DNA from: Polyangiaceae bacterium
Lineage (GTDB): Bacteria > Myxococcota_A > Polyangia > Polyangiales > Polyangiaceae
Length of the DNA stretch: 64,000 bases
Assembly (NCBI GenBank): GCA_023150915.1
Contig: JAKLKA010000017.1
Coordinates: 1 to 64,000 of the forward strand
Direction: 5' to 3'
In this document: positions 44,084 to 52,000 of the stretch, one piece after another
How the letters are laid out: each line of letters starts with the position of its first letter
Position numbering within the stretch: position 1 is the first letter of the stretch
Made by a program: the position numbers and the translations under genes
The notes under the pieces: model-generated
What the model was told of the DNA's origin: nothing
Seen by the model: the letters and a program-made list of their open reading frames with translations, nothing else
The model's database searches: none

Positions 44084-45490
44084 TCACTTCTTGCTGGGCT
44101 TGAAGCTGAACGTCCAGCTGGCGTTGGTGGGCTTGTCCGCGGTGGGGAAGCTGAGCCGACTGAACTGGCGGACGATGCAGCCTTCGACGCGGGGGTTGCC
44201 CAGCGACGAGCTTCCGACGCTGGCGCCGGCCACCGAGCCGCCGGCGGAAATGCTCCATGCAATGCTGACGCTGCCCTGCATGTTCGGGTTCGACGACGCC
44301 GCGGACTCGTAGCACGCGCGGAACGCGCCGTAGCGCGACATCACCACGCGGGAGATCTGCGCCGGCGTCAGGCCCTGACCGGGAGTGGACGCGGTCTTGC
44401 CGTCGACCTTCTTCTCGCCGGGCCCCGAGCCCGAGCCCGAGCCCGAGCCGTCTCCGCCGCCCTTGCCGCCCTTGCCGAAGCCCCCCAAGCCGCGACCGCC
44501 GGGGCCGCCGCTGCCCGAGCCGAAGCCGCCGCCCTTGCCCGGCCCCCAGCCCGTGTCGAGGGTACCCGAGCCAAACGGAACGCCTTCGCCGTCGCCGCCA
44601 CCGCCGGGACCGCCGCCCTTCAAACCGGTGCCGGTGCCGCGCCCGAGCACGATGTTGTCCGATCGCAACCCGCCCAGCGCGTCGGCGACCGAGCTGATGG
44701 TGCCGAGCGTCTTTCGCACCTCGTCGCCGACCTCGCTGCTCAGTACTTCGGACATGCCGCCCAGGCCGCTCTTGATCTCGCCCTTGAGCTCGGTCTTGTC
44801 CGCCGGCCCGTTCTTGCCCAGTGCGCCCTCGGCGCCCTTGATCTTCTTGCCCCCGCCCATGTCTTTCTTGTCTTTGGCGCCGGGGTCTTTGATGCCCTGA
44901 CCCTTGTCCGAGTCCTGGTCTTTGCCGGTGGTCTTCTCGGGCTCGACGGGTTCGTCCTTCAGGTTGAACTGCACGGCCAGCTCGGCCGCGCTGGTCAGCT
45001 CGAGCGGCTTCGGAATCGCCGGCGGCGTGGTGATCGCCCAGACCATGGCAAGCCCGCCGCAGATGGCCACGATCGAGAAGATGAACGCGAAGATCAGCCC
45101 CCACTCGACCCGCTGCTTGCTGCGCAGCGCCGGGGGCATGTTCGCGAACTGGAAGAACACGCTGAAGGTGCCGTACTGCACCACGCCGAAGTCGCCGGCG
45201 ACGATCGGCACCGGCGCGCCACCCCGCCCGAGCAGCGCCGGATCTTCGCGACGACCGCGCAAGAACACCACGCCGCCGGTCGCGCCCCGCGCATCGAGCT
45301 CCCAGCCGCCCGCCACCGCGCGCACCGGCACGTCGGGCATGGGGCTGCCGTCGGGTTTGGGCAGCGTTGCCTCTTTGAAGTCACCGAAGGCGAACGACTC
45401 GCCCCCACCCAGCTGACGCAAAGCGATCACGGTGGTGCCCCAGACGGCGGCGGTGCGAAGAACGACGGGGAGTGCAGCGGGCAATGCCAT
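44084..45490 (-). CDS. AgmX/PglI C-terminal-domain membrane protein (TonB-like)
   Basis: After a short cytoplasmic region (KEATLPKPDGSPMPDVPV), a membrane helix lies at about residues 131-150 (GLIFAFIFSIVAICGGLAMV). A long periplasmic stretch rich in Lys/Asp, then Gly/Ser, spans about 160-375. The last 90 residues form the TonB-like domain known in Myxococcota as AgmX/PglI C-terminal domain: ISRVVMSRYGAFRACYESA, GSVSIAWSISAGGSVAGASV, VEGCIVRQFSRLSFP. These proteins are linked to gliding motility and envelope energy transfer in Myxococcus. Nine bases separate it from the secreted protein gene upstream. Confidence 0.8.
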   Translation of the reverse strand: MALPAALPVVLRTAAVWGTTVIALRQLGGGESFAFGDFKEATLPKPDGSPMPDVPVRAVAGGWELDARGATGGVVFLRGRREDPALLGRGGAPVPIVAGDFGVVQYGTFSVFFQFANMPPALRSKQRVEWGLIFAFIFSIVAICGGLAMVWAITTPPAIPKPLELTSAAELAVQFNLKDEPVEPEKTTGKDQDSDKGQGIKDPGAKDKKDMGGGKKIKGAEGALGKNGPADKTELKGEIKSGLGGMSEVLSSEVGDEVRKTLGTISSVADALGGLRSDNIVLGRGTGTGLKGGGPGGGGDGEGVPFGSGTLDTGWGPGKGGGFGSGSGGPGGRGLGGFGKGGKGGGDGSGSGSGSGPGEKKVDGKTASTPGQGLTPAQISRVVMSRYGAFRACYESAASSNPNMQGSVSIAWSISAGGSVAGASVGSSSLGNPRVEGCIVRQFSRLSFPTADKPTNASWTFSFKPSKK

Positions 45491-45499
45491 CGATACCTC

Positions 45500-45985
45500 T
45501 CACTTCACTGCGGGGCTTCGCCGGGTGTCGCTCAGCTCGCGCATGAACGAGCGGTGGCCGAGCGCGCCGGCGGCGAACTCTGCGCGGACGCGGCGCATGA
45601 AATAGACGACCTGCGGGGACTTGAGCCGGCCCTCGACCTCGACCGGACCGAACTTGTAGGTCTTCACGCCGCCATCGCCTTCGCTCTTGGTCTCGAGCAC
45701 CGACGGGGACCCGGAGGTGGGCTTCGGCTTGTCGGCGCCACCCTTGGACTCCTTGGCGGCCTCGGCCTTGGGTTCCTTGGCGTCCTTGGCAGCGGCCTTG
45801 GGGTCCTCTTTCGGGTCGGCCTCGGCCGCGGGATCTTCCACCGGCACCAGCTTGCCGTTCTTCCAGACCCTCTTGACCTTCTGACCCTTCTTCGGCTGCG
45901 CCTCGACATCGGCCCCGGTCAGGGCAACGCCGCCGGCAGCAACGAGAGCGAGGGCCAGGGCCCAGGCGAGGGTCGGACGGCGCAT
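45500..45985 (-). CDS. Secreted Lys/Glu-rich protein upstream of the AgmX-type gene
   Basis: The protein has a signal peptide (LAWALALALVAAGGVALTG) and a KPKKG-type basic stretch, then a highly charged Ala/Lys/Glu/Asp/Pro region (about residues 45-100) probably extended or disordered. A small C-terminal part (YKFGPVEVEGRLKSPQVVYF, MRRVRAEFAAG) may fold. The EVEGRLKSPQVVYFMRR segment resembles periplasmic parts of AgmX-associated proteins, a weak likeness. It precedes the AgmX-type gene by nine bases, so the two are one operon. Confidence 0.6.
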   Translation of the reverse strand: MRRPTLAWALALALVAAGGVALTGADVEAQPKKGQKVKRVWKNGKLVPVEDPAAEADPKEDPKAAAKDAKEPKAEAAKESKGGADKPKPTSGSPSVLETKSEGDGGVKTYKFGPVEVEGRLKSPQVVYFMRRVRAEFAAGALGHRSFMRELSDTRRSPAVK

Positions 45986-46030
45986 CGGAGCGCCCAGCAT
46001 AGCCGGAAAGCGGGCGGGAGGTGAACTGGC

Positions 46031-46753
46031 TCACGGGTACGGGTACCGAGCGCCCTCCTCGCAGGCGTGAACCTCGGCGCAATCGCCCAGCGAGTAGCAC
46101 CAAGCAAGGGTCTCTTGCACCTCGGGCCGGAGGAGCTGGGACCAGCCGTTCAGGTGAGTCAACGGGTCGTCTGGAAACCCGTCCCAGCAACCGGAGGCGC
46201 GCGCCTTGCTGCCCAGGTCGCCGCCTGGAGGAAGGCACCCCAAGAAATCGAGCGGGTCGCAGTGCGACTGCTTGCACGAGTAGTACTGCACAGCCTTTTC
46301 AGGGTCCAGCGTCACCGAGTCGTTAGCGCACCAGCCTGGATCTCGCAGGCAGGCTCCTGCCAGGGTGCACGTGTTGGTGCTCGTCGCGTCGGGCTCCCAC
46401 GGGTAGTCGAAGTCGTATTTCGATTGGACGCACGGGCTGTCGTCCGAGCAGTACCCACAATTGGGTGTACAGGCGTAAGCACAGGTGGAGACGCAGCTCG
46501 TGGAGCCGCCTCCTGTCATCACGGCCCAGCAGGCGGAGTTGCACTCCGAGCACTCCTGGGCCTGCTCGGCCTGGCACTCGGTTTGACACTGCGTGCGGGC
46601 GCAGACCTTCGTGTAGGGGATGCCCCCCGGCGTCCTCGGGCGGTTGTCCCGAGCGTCGGCTTCGTGGGCGTCGCCGTCGACGAATGAAGCGCAGGCAGAG
46701 AGAGTCAGGGCCAGGAAGGCAGCGGCAATGGGTGCATGGCGGCGGGTCGTCAT
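46031..46753 (-). CDS. Cys-rich lipoprotein
   Basis: The ATG at 46753 gives MTTRRHAPIAAAFLALTLSAC, a lipoprotein signal with LSAC lipobox. The mature 220 residues contain about 26 cysteines in patterns such as CARTQCQTECQAEQAQECSE and CAYACTPNCGYC, then a Trp-rich second half. This is a common myxobacterial surface-lipoprotein type with many disulfides. Function unknown. It is divergent from the type III translocator-like operon across the C16 tract. Confidence 0.75.
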   Translation of the reverse strand: MTTRRHAPIAAAFLALTLSACASFVDGDAHEADARDNRPRTPGGIPYTKVCARTQCQTECQAEQAQECSECNSACWAVMTGGGSTSCVSTCAYACTPNCGYCSDDSPCVQSKYDFDYPWEPDATSTNTCTLAGACLRDPGWCANDSVTLDPEKAVQYYSCKQSHCDPLDFLGCLPPGGDLGSKARASGCWDGFPDDPLTHLNGWSQLLRPEVQETLAWCYSLGDCAEVHACEEGARYPYP

Positions 46754-46901
46754 GTGCCCCCCATCGGCCCGAGCAAGGGATGAGTTGCGCAGAAATTCCT
46801 CCGACGGCGAGATTTGCGGACCGGCCACACAGCGACGGGAGAATGCAGCGCAAGGGGCGCGCTGGCCCGCCGTATCGCCAGAACCGGGGCAGTAACGCAC
46901 G

Positions 46902-46925
46902 CCCCCCCCCCCCCCCCGAAAAAAA
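46902..46925. repeat. Homopolymer tract C16-G-A7 upstream of the translocator-like operon
   Basis: Sixteen Cs (46902-46917), one G and seven As (46919-46925) lie about 50 bases upstream of the first start codon and 150 bases from the divergent lipoprotein start. Tracts of this length slip during replication, and in promoter regions they can switch gene expression on and off. Assembly error in the exact C count is also possible. Confidence 0.8.
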
Positions 46926-46954
46926 GAGGCAACTGCGGCGCGGTGTGTGCCGAG

Positions 46955-46977
46955 GGGGCTCGTGAACGGAGAGCCCC
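46955..46977 (+). promoter_or_regulatory. Hairpin enclosing the Shine-Dalgarno of the first translocator gene
   Basis: GGGGCTC (46955-46961) pairs perfectly with GAGCCCC (46971-46977), leaving a 9-base loop GTGAACGGA. The 3' arm ends at the base before the ATG (46978), and the likely ribosome binding site (ACGGAG) straddles loop and stem. Six of seven pairs are G-C. It would hinder ribosome loading and could act as a translational control element for the operon. Confidence 0.6.
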
Positions 46978-47202
46978 ATGACCGACGACTTCTCGGAGAC
47001 CCTGAAATCCACGCTGGAGCAGTGCGCAGCAACTCTCAGCGCGCAAGACGAAACGTGGTCCCGCGTGCGTGCCGCGTTTGCACAACTCGATGGCAACACG
47101 CTGGTCAGCGCCGACGGCGACCTTCTCGAAGAGATCGACGCGGCGTGCGCCCCGAAGCGCGCGCCCAGCTACAGCCATGCCCTGGGCGCGATTCGCGCCT
47201 GA
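46978..47202 (+). CDS. Small protein in the LcrG position of a type III translocator-like operon
   Basis: The 74-residue acidic helical protein (MTDDFSETLKSTLEQCAATL) has no recognisable domain. It opens the five-gene operon, and in Yersinia the corresponding slot holds LcrG, a small helical partner of the tip protein LcrV. Sequence similarity to LcrG is not apparent, so this role is positional inference. It could instead be a chaperone for the next protein. Translation may be controlled by the hairpin at its start. Confidence 0.6.
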   Translation: MTDDFSETLKSTLEQCAATLSAQDETWSRVRAAFAQLDGNTLVSADGDLLEEIDAACAPKRAPSYSHALGAIRA

Positions 47203-47232
47203 TCACCACACGAAGAAACAGGAGAAACGACC

Positions 47233-47832
47233 ATGACCCAGATCAACCCGCTCATGCCCACGTCAACGACCCCGAGTCTCATCGACACTTCGAACCCCAA
47301 CGCACTCACTTCCGAGGGCCTGATGATGTACCTGCAGACGCGCCTCACTAGCCTGGACGACCAAATCAACGGCGTGTTTCAGAAGCAGAAGAACATCGAG
47401 GGCGTGCGCAAGGCGCTGATGAAGATTCAAAACGAGCTGGAGAAGCTCGAGGACGACAAGGGCAAAAAAGGGCTGGTGGGCACCAAGCACGAGGTCGGCA
47501 AGGACGAAGCCGAGTACGAGAAGAACATCAAGGCAGCGATCGAGGAGATCAAGGCGATCGACCCGAAGCTCGGCGCTCAGATGGAGAAGGATCTGAACGA
47601 AAAGGGTCAGATCATGTTCGTGGCGGACGGCCTCTACTTCACCGCCGAAGTCGGCGCCTCGAAAGAGTACGTCAACAACATGATGAAGCAGCTCGAATCG
47701 AGCGCCCAGCTCGAGATGATCGGGCTCCAATCGACCATGTCGGCGCGGCAGACCGCAATTCAGCTCGCGACCAACCTCATCTCCGCCCTCAACAAGGGCA
47801 CCGACTCGATTGCGGCGAACATCGGGAGGTGA
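47233..47832 (+). CDS. Coiled-coil protein, candidate type III needle-tip/filament protein (SctA-like)
   Basis: The 199-residue protein has no Cys, no signal peptide and no membrane helix. It is mostly helical: KQKNIEGVRKALMKIQNELE, a central charged segment, and a C-terminal helix (SSAQLEMIGLQSTMSARQTA to the end) rich in small polar residues with LATNLISALNKGTDSIAANIG, reminiscent of the C-terminal helix of tip proteins such as EspA/Bsp22. Its size fits filament-type tips (about 190-205 residues) rather than LcrV (about 326). AGGAGAA lies about 8 bases before the ATG. The function is inferred from position and architecture. Confidence 0.6.
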   Translation: MTQINPLMPTSTTPSLIDTSNPNALTSEGLMMYLQTRLTSLDDQINGVFQKQKNIEGVRKALMKIQNELEKLEDDKGKKGLVGTKHEVGKDEAEYEKNIKAAIEEIKAIDPKLGAQMEKDLNEKGQIMFVADGLYFTAEVGASKEYVNNMMKQLESSAQLEMIGLQSTMSARQTAIQLATNLISALNKGTDSIAANIGR

Positions 47833-47835
47833 CAG

Positions 47836-48234
47836 ATGCACACCGGGTTTCCGAGCGTGTCGCGAGCAACGTCGCTGTCGGTGCTGACCGAGCGCGTCTA
47901 CGCGAGTGCCTACGAGGCACTCGAAAACGACGACCTGAAGTCCGCCGAACGCTTCTTCGGGCTGCTAGCCGTGCTCGCTCCCAGAGACGAGCGCGCGTGG
48001 GTCGGGCTCGGAGTCACCCGTGAACGGTGTGGAGACTGGCCGATGGCCGCAGCCCGCTACTCGATCGGCAGCGCGCTGGTGCCGCAGTCGGCCTGGTGCC
48101 ACCTCGGTCGCGCCCGAGCTCTCGAGCAGCTCGGGCGCTCCGACGAAGCCGACCTTGCATTCGATGAAGCCGAGACATGCGCGGAAGATGCGGCACTTCT
48201 GCACCAGATCGCAAACGAGAGGAGAACGCCGTGA
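47836..48234 (+). CDS. TPR protein, candidate class II type III chaperone (LcrH/SycD-like)
   Basis: The 132-residue protein has about three tetratricopeptide repeats: AYEALENDDLKSAERFFGLL, LGVTRERCGDWPMAAARYSI and ARALEQLGRSDEADLAFDEA, with aromatic and Ala spacing typical of SycD/LcrH/IpgC. These chaperones bind the two translocator proteins before secretion. It lies between the tip-like gene and the translocator genes exactly as lcrH does. GGAGGTGA four bases before the ATG is the strongest ribosome site in the window. A generic TPR role cannot be excluded from sequence alone. Confidence 0.7.
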   Translation: MHTGFPSVSRATSLSVLTERVYASAYEALENDDLKSAERFFGLLAVLAPRDERAWVGLGVTRERCGDWPMAAARYSIGSALVPQSAWCHLGRARALEQLGRSDEADLAFDEAETCAEDAALLHQIANERRTP

Positions 48235-49322
48235 TCACCATGACCACTGTCGGCCCGACCACGGCGCCGGTCGCAGCGCCCGCACCGACGGCGCTACCCG
48301 CCGAGTCCAACGGGCTCCCGCTCCCCACCCTGGAGGCCTTGAACCCTTCGGACCCGATGGGCGAGATGATGGCCATCCTCGAGCGCATCAACCAAACCTC
48401 GACGGCGCACACCGAACGCGAGCTACGCGATGCCGGGACGAAGCTCCAAGAACAACTCGAGAAGTACATGAAGCTGATCGCCGACGCGATTCGTCGTGCG
48501 CAGCAGGCGGGGAAGAAGAAGAAGAAGAAGGGGCTGCTCGGGAAGATCGCCAGCTCGGTCGGGGGCGCCGTCGGATCGGTGGTTGGAAAACTAGTGGCGA
48601 CCGTAACGATGAGTCCCTCCTTGGAGAAGAAGATCGAAGGCTTCACCAGAGGCGCGTTGGCCTTCTCCGCCGACCTGGCTGCATTCAACACGAAGCTCGC
48701 CATCGCCCTCGCAACCAACGGCCCGGATGCCGAGAAAGCGTGGGACGAGGTCAAGGCGGAGGCCAAGGAGCTATTCGACAGCTTCAAAGAGAACTGCCTC
48801 GAGAATCCGGAGTTCATGGAAGTGGTCGGGCTGCTCGCCAAGGCCGGTGCGGTGGCCGCGGCAGTCGGGAGTGGTGGCGCACTCGCGCCGTTGGCTGCCG
48901 GGGTTTTCCTCGTGTGCGAGCTGGACGCGAGGACCAACATCATTGCCGACGTAGTCGGCGAGGACGCCGCGCCTTGGGTCCGCGTCGGCATGAACATCGC
49001 TGCATCGGCGTTGGTTGGCGCGGCGGGTGGCGACAGCGCGGTCACGTTCCTCACAGCAGGCGCGGGCGTGCTCAAGGGAGCCTCGGACATGAACGAGGGA
49101 TTCAAACTTCTCGACGAGGGCAAACGACAAGCCCAGGAGCTGCGCCACGCGGCGACGCTTCAGGAGACTCTGAATCGGATGCACGCTTATCAGCGCTTGA
49201 TCGACGAGCTCCTCGTCGACATGGAAGACCATGCGGAAAACCAGAACCGAAACCGGTCGCTCTCGAACAGCGTTGGTCAAATCCAGGCGTCCACGTTCGA
49301 AGCGGTCATCTTGCGGGCATGA
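48231..49322 (+). CDS. Major hydrophobic translocator-like protein (YopB/SctE-like)
   Basis: The 363-residue protein has the YopB/SipB layout: a Pro/Ala-rich N-terminus, a coiled coil (about 45-90), Lys-rich hinge (six consecutive AAG codons) leading to GLLGKIASSVGGAVGSVVG (hydrophobic region, like SctE FGKIxxWxxxxxS), amphipathic helices, two further hydrophobic segments (about 200-230 AGAVAAAVGSGGALAPLAAG and 250-275) and an extended coiled-coil tail. No signal peptide is present, as expected for T3SS cargo. The GTG at 48231 overlaps the chaperone stop (GTGA), with AGAGGAGA upstream. Pore formation in a target membrane is inferred. Confidence 0.65.
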   Translation: MITMTTVGPTTAPVAAPAPTALPAESNGLPLPTLEALNPSDPMGEMMAILERINQTSTAHTERELRDAGTKLQEQLEKYMKLIADAIRRAQQAGKKKKKKGLLGKIASSVGGAVGSVVGKLVATVTMSPSLEKKIEGFTRGALAFSADLAAFNTKLAIALATNGPDAEKAWDEVKAEAKELFDSFKENCLENPEFMEVVGLLAKAGAVAAAVGSGGALAPLAAGVFLVCELDARTNIIADVVGEDAAPWVRVGMNIAASALVGAAGGDSAVTFLTAGAGVLKGASDMNEGFKLLDEGKRQAQELRHAATLQETLNRMHAYQRLIDELLVDMEDHAENQNRNRSLSNSVGQIQASTFEAVILRA

Positions 49323-49348
49323 ACGGACACGGAGACCAGGAGAAGACG

Positions 49349-49948
49349 ATGTCAACCAACGGTGTGAACAATTCGGGATCGAGCACGCTTGCCATGTGGC
49401 AGTCCGAGTCGGCGTTGGCTGCCGAGCTGGGTGGCGACGTGAATGCGCAAGTGGCCGCAATGATGTTGAAGCACGGTCACGACAAGCGAGCCAACGTACG
49501 CCAGATGCGGCACTCCGAGGAGGACAACTTGCGCGCTCATGAGGAGCGACAAGTGTCCAAGCTGCGCGAGCAAGCAGATCACGTCCTCGCCGCCGCCAAG
49601 CGCGCCGCGTACGGCAAGATCGCGTCCGGCGGCCTGCAAATTGCGGGCGGGGGAGTAGCAATTGGCGGGGCAAACCAGGGGTGGGGCGCGGGCCTGAAGG
49701 GCGCTTCGGCCGGTGTCGAGGGCGGAACCGAGCTGTGGGCTGCGAACGCAAGCCACGAGGGGAAGCTGGCTGAGATCGCGAGCACCGAGGCCGATCACAG
49801 GAGCGCGGAGGCAAAGCGGCGCATGGACGATCTGCGCGACGAAGAGCAGGGAGCGCGGGAGATCATCAAGTCCACATTCGATTTCCTGAAGGAAGCGAGC
49901 GAAGCCAAAGCCGGCATCGAGCGCGCGGTCTTGAATAGCCGGGTGTGA
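49349..49948 (+). CDS. Minor translocator-like protein (YopD/SctB-like)
   Basis: The 199-residue protein fits SctB/YopD: polar N-terminus, a coiled coil (about 45-85, EERQVSKLREQADHVLAAAK), one Gly/Ala-rich hydrophobic segment (about 92-125, IASGGLQIAGGGVAIGGANQ) and a long charged amphipathic C-terminal helix ending FDFLKEASEAKAGIERAVLN. It is shorter than YopD (306). There is no signal peptide. AGGAGAA precedes the ATG by 6 bases. As the fifth gene it completes the lcrGVH-yopBD-like order. Confidence 0.65.
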   Translation: MSTNGVNNSGSSTLAMWQSESALAAELGGDVNAQVAAMMLKHGHDKRANVRQMRHSEEDNLRAHEERQVSKLREQADHVLAAAKRAAYGKIASGGLQIAGGGVAIGGANQGWGAGLKGASAGVEGGTELWAANASHEGKLAEIASTEADHRSAEAKRRMDDLRDEEQGAREIIKSTFDFLKEASEAKAGIERAVLNSRV

Positions 49949-49995
49949 CCGAAACTTGCCGCACCACGCCCGGGACGGGTCACAATTCCCGTCCC

Positions 49996-51348
49996 GTGCG
50001 TCGTTTGTCCGCCGTGACCCTGCTGGCTGCCTGGGCCTGTTCCAAGAGCCCGAGCACCCCGCCCCGCGAGACGGGGCTCGAAGTGGCTCCGCCCGGGGCC
50101 GCGCCCATCGCGTCGGTGGCGGGCCCGAGGCTCTTGCCGGCGGTCGACGCGCCGAAGGCACGCCCGCCGTACAACGTGCTGTTCATCCTGATCGACAGCC
50201 TGCGCTGGGACATGCCGTGGTCGGGCTACTCGCGCCCGATTGCGCCCTGGCTCGAGGCGTTCGCCAAGAAGAGCGCGCTCTACCCACGCAGCTACTCGCT
50301 CTCGAGCTACACCGCGAAGAGCGTGGCCCCCGCGCTGGTCGGCAAGTACCCGAGCGAGATGCAGCGCGACGCGTTCTTCTTCACGCTCTGGGGCCCCGAC
50401 AACTTGTTCTTCGGCGAGCGCGCACAGAAGGCCGGCCACCGCACCCTGTCCGGACACGGCCACGGTTACTTCAAGCCCATCATGGGTATGAACCAGGGCT
50501 TCGACGACTACCGGCTCTTGCCCGGCACCGAGCTCGACATTCACGGGGTGGAGGACATCACCAGCGAGACGCTGAACCAGCTGGCCAAGACCATGCTGAG
50601 CGTGCCGAAGAACGTGAGCCAAGAGAACGGCAAGCGCTTCTTCGCGTACTACCACTTCCTCGATCCGCACTACACGTACTTCAAGCACAAGGGCCACCCC
50701 GACTGGGGGCTCGACATCCGCGCGCTCTACGACAGCGAGGTCCACTACACCGACAAGTGGGTCGGCGACCTGGTCGACTGGGCGCAGAAGCAGCCCTGGG
50801 GCAAGGACACGGCCATCGTGATCTCGGCCGACCACGGCGAGGGCTTCGGTGAGCGCGGTCGGTTCCGCCACGCCTACGACGTGTGGGAGAGCCTGGTGCG
50901 CGTCCCGCTGATCATCCACGTGCCGGGCGCCGAGCCGCGCCGCATCGAGACGCCGCGCGGGCACATCGACCTGGCGCCGACCTTCGCCGACTTGATGGGC
51001 CTGCCACACGATCCGCCGTTCCGCGGCAAGAGCCTGGTCCCCGAGGTGTTCGGGGCCCCGGCAGAGCTTCGCCCCGTGGTCACCGAGCTGCCGCGCTGCG
51101 ACATCATGGATCGGCGCCGCGCGGTGATCGACGAACGCTGGAAGATCATCGAGCTGGGCGACGGCGCCGAGTGGCTGCTCTTCGACGTGGTGAAAGATCC
51201 GAAGGAAGAAAACGACCTCTCCAAGTCGGATCCCGAGCGCTTCGGCGCGATGAAAGAGCTGTACGACAAGATCTCGGCGACCATCCCCAACGAGCCCATC
51301 CCGGGCCTGGTGCCGCTGAAGGGCGCGCCCAAGGGCCAGCGCTGGTGA
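49996..51348 (+). CDS. Sulfatase-family lipoprotein
   Basis: The 450-residue protein has a short lipoprotein signal (GTG start, AVTLLAAWACSK) and the alkaline-phosphatase-superfamily core: NVLFILIDSLRWDMP (metal Asp), SYTAKSVAPALVGKYPSE around the nucleophile, AIVISADHGEGFGE (metal Asp-His), and a HIDLAPTFADLMG C-terminal region. Classical sulfatases have Cys-x-Pro-Ser-Arg, converted to formylglycine. Here the nucleophile position is Thr/Ser (YTAKS), so it is more likely a phosphotransferase or phosphodiesterase of the superfamily, or a serine sulfatase of unusual kind. It is not part of the translocator operon by function, though it follows within 47 bases. Confidence 0.75.
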   Translation: MRRLSAVTLLAAWACSKSPSTPPRETGLEVAPPGAAPIASVAGPRLLPAVDAPKARPPYNVLFILIDSLRWDMPWSGYSRPIAPWLEAFAKKSALYPRSYSLSSYTAKSVAPALVGKYPSEMQRDAFFFTLWGPDNLFFGERAQKAGHRTLSGHGHGYFKPIMGMNQGFDDYRLLPGTELDIHGVEDITSETLNQLAKTMLSVPKNVSQENGKRFFAYYHFLDPHYTYFKHKGHPDWGLDIRALYDSEVHYTDKWVGDLVDWAQKQPWGKDTAIVISADHGEGFGERGRFRHAYDVWESLVRVPLIIHVPGAEPRRIETPRGHIDLAPTFADLMGLPHDPPFRGKSLVPEVFGAPAELRPVVTELPRCDIMDRRRAVIDERWKIIELGDGAEWLLFDVVKDPKEENDLSKSDPERFGAMKELYDKISATIPNEPIPGLVPLKGAPKGQRW

Positions 51349-51360
51349 TGGAGGGCGCCG

Positions 51361-51378
51361 CCCCGCCAGCCGGCGGGG
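51361..51378 (+). terminator. GC hairpin after the sulfatase-like gene
   Basis: CCCCGCC (51361-51367) pairs perfectly with GGCGGGG (51372-51378) around a 4-base loop, 12 bases after the stop at 51348. No U-tract follows. A transcription terminator or mRNA-protecting stem is plausible. Confidence 0.3.
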
Positions 51379-51474
51379 TGCGCACCGCCGAGAGCGCCGG
51401 CACGCTGGCGCAACTGCTCGATTGGACTCGACGGCACGCCGGTTGCTGATGCCTCCACACAACCGGAGGAAATC

Positions 51475-51999
51475 ATGTCGAGGTGGTTCGTGGCGATGTT
51501 CTTGGGAAGCGTGCTGTCGGCGGGGTGTCACATCGAGTCCAACGACAACGGCAACGAGCCGTTCGACGACGAGGACACCGAATGCGCATCGGGGCACGAT
51601 TCGAACCCGAACGACTCGGCAGACGGCGGCGCCGACTCTGCCGCCGACGGCTCGGCCAGCAAGGACGCGGCGAGCTGCAAGGCCCACGCGGACTGCAGCG
51701 CGGGTCAGTTCTGCCTGATCGGCTCGGGGCAGTGCACCGCCGCGACGAAGTGCGACAAAGAGAGCGACTGCCTGGCCGGCTTCAACTGCGACGCCACCAA
51801 GAAGAGCTGCTTGCCGTCCGCCACCGAGACCTGTGGCGAGGTCGAGAGCGAGGCCGCCTGCCTGACCCGGAAGGACTGCGTCCCGAGCTACGCCGGCGTG
51901 GACTGCACCTGCGGCCCCGATTGCAAGTGCCAGGGTGGAGAGCCCGGCTGCGTGTGCGAGAGCTTCGAGTTCTTCCGCTGCGAGGCGGTGGTGCCCTGA
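51475..51999 (+). CDS. Cys-rich lipoprotein with Dickkopf-like repeats
   Basis: The protein begins MSRWFVAMFLGSVLSAGC, a lipoprotein signal with SAGC lipobox, followed by an acidic Asp/Ser/Ala linker. The mature part has repeated CxxxxDCxxGxxC units (CKAHADCSAGQFC, CDKESDCLAGFNC) and a CTCGPDCKCQGGEPGCVC stretch. This pattern is common in Polyangia surface proteins; function unknown. It is followed after one base by the convergent NUDIX gene end. Confidence 0.75.
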   Translation: MSRWFVAMFLGSVLSAGCHIESNDNGNEPFDDEDTECASGHDSNPNDSADGGADSAADGSASKDAASCKAHADCSAGQFCLIGSGQCTAATKCDKESDCLAGFNCDATKKSCLPSATETCGEVESEAACLTRKDCVPSYAGVDCTCGPDCKCQGGEPGCVCESFEFFRCEAVVP

Positions 52000-52000
52000 G

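Noticed and set aside
47836-48234. Generic TPR protein unrelated to secretion
   Set aside because: Possible, but gene order with signal-less coiled-coil and hydrophobic proteins makes a class II type III chaperone more likely.
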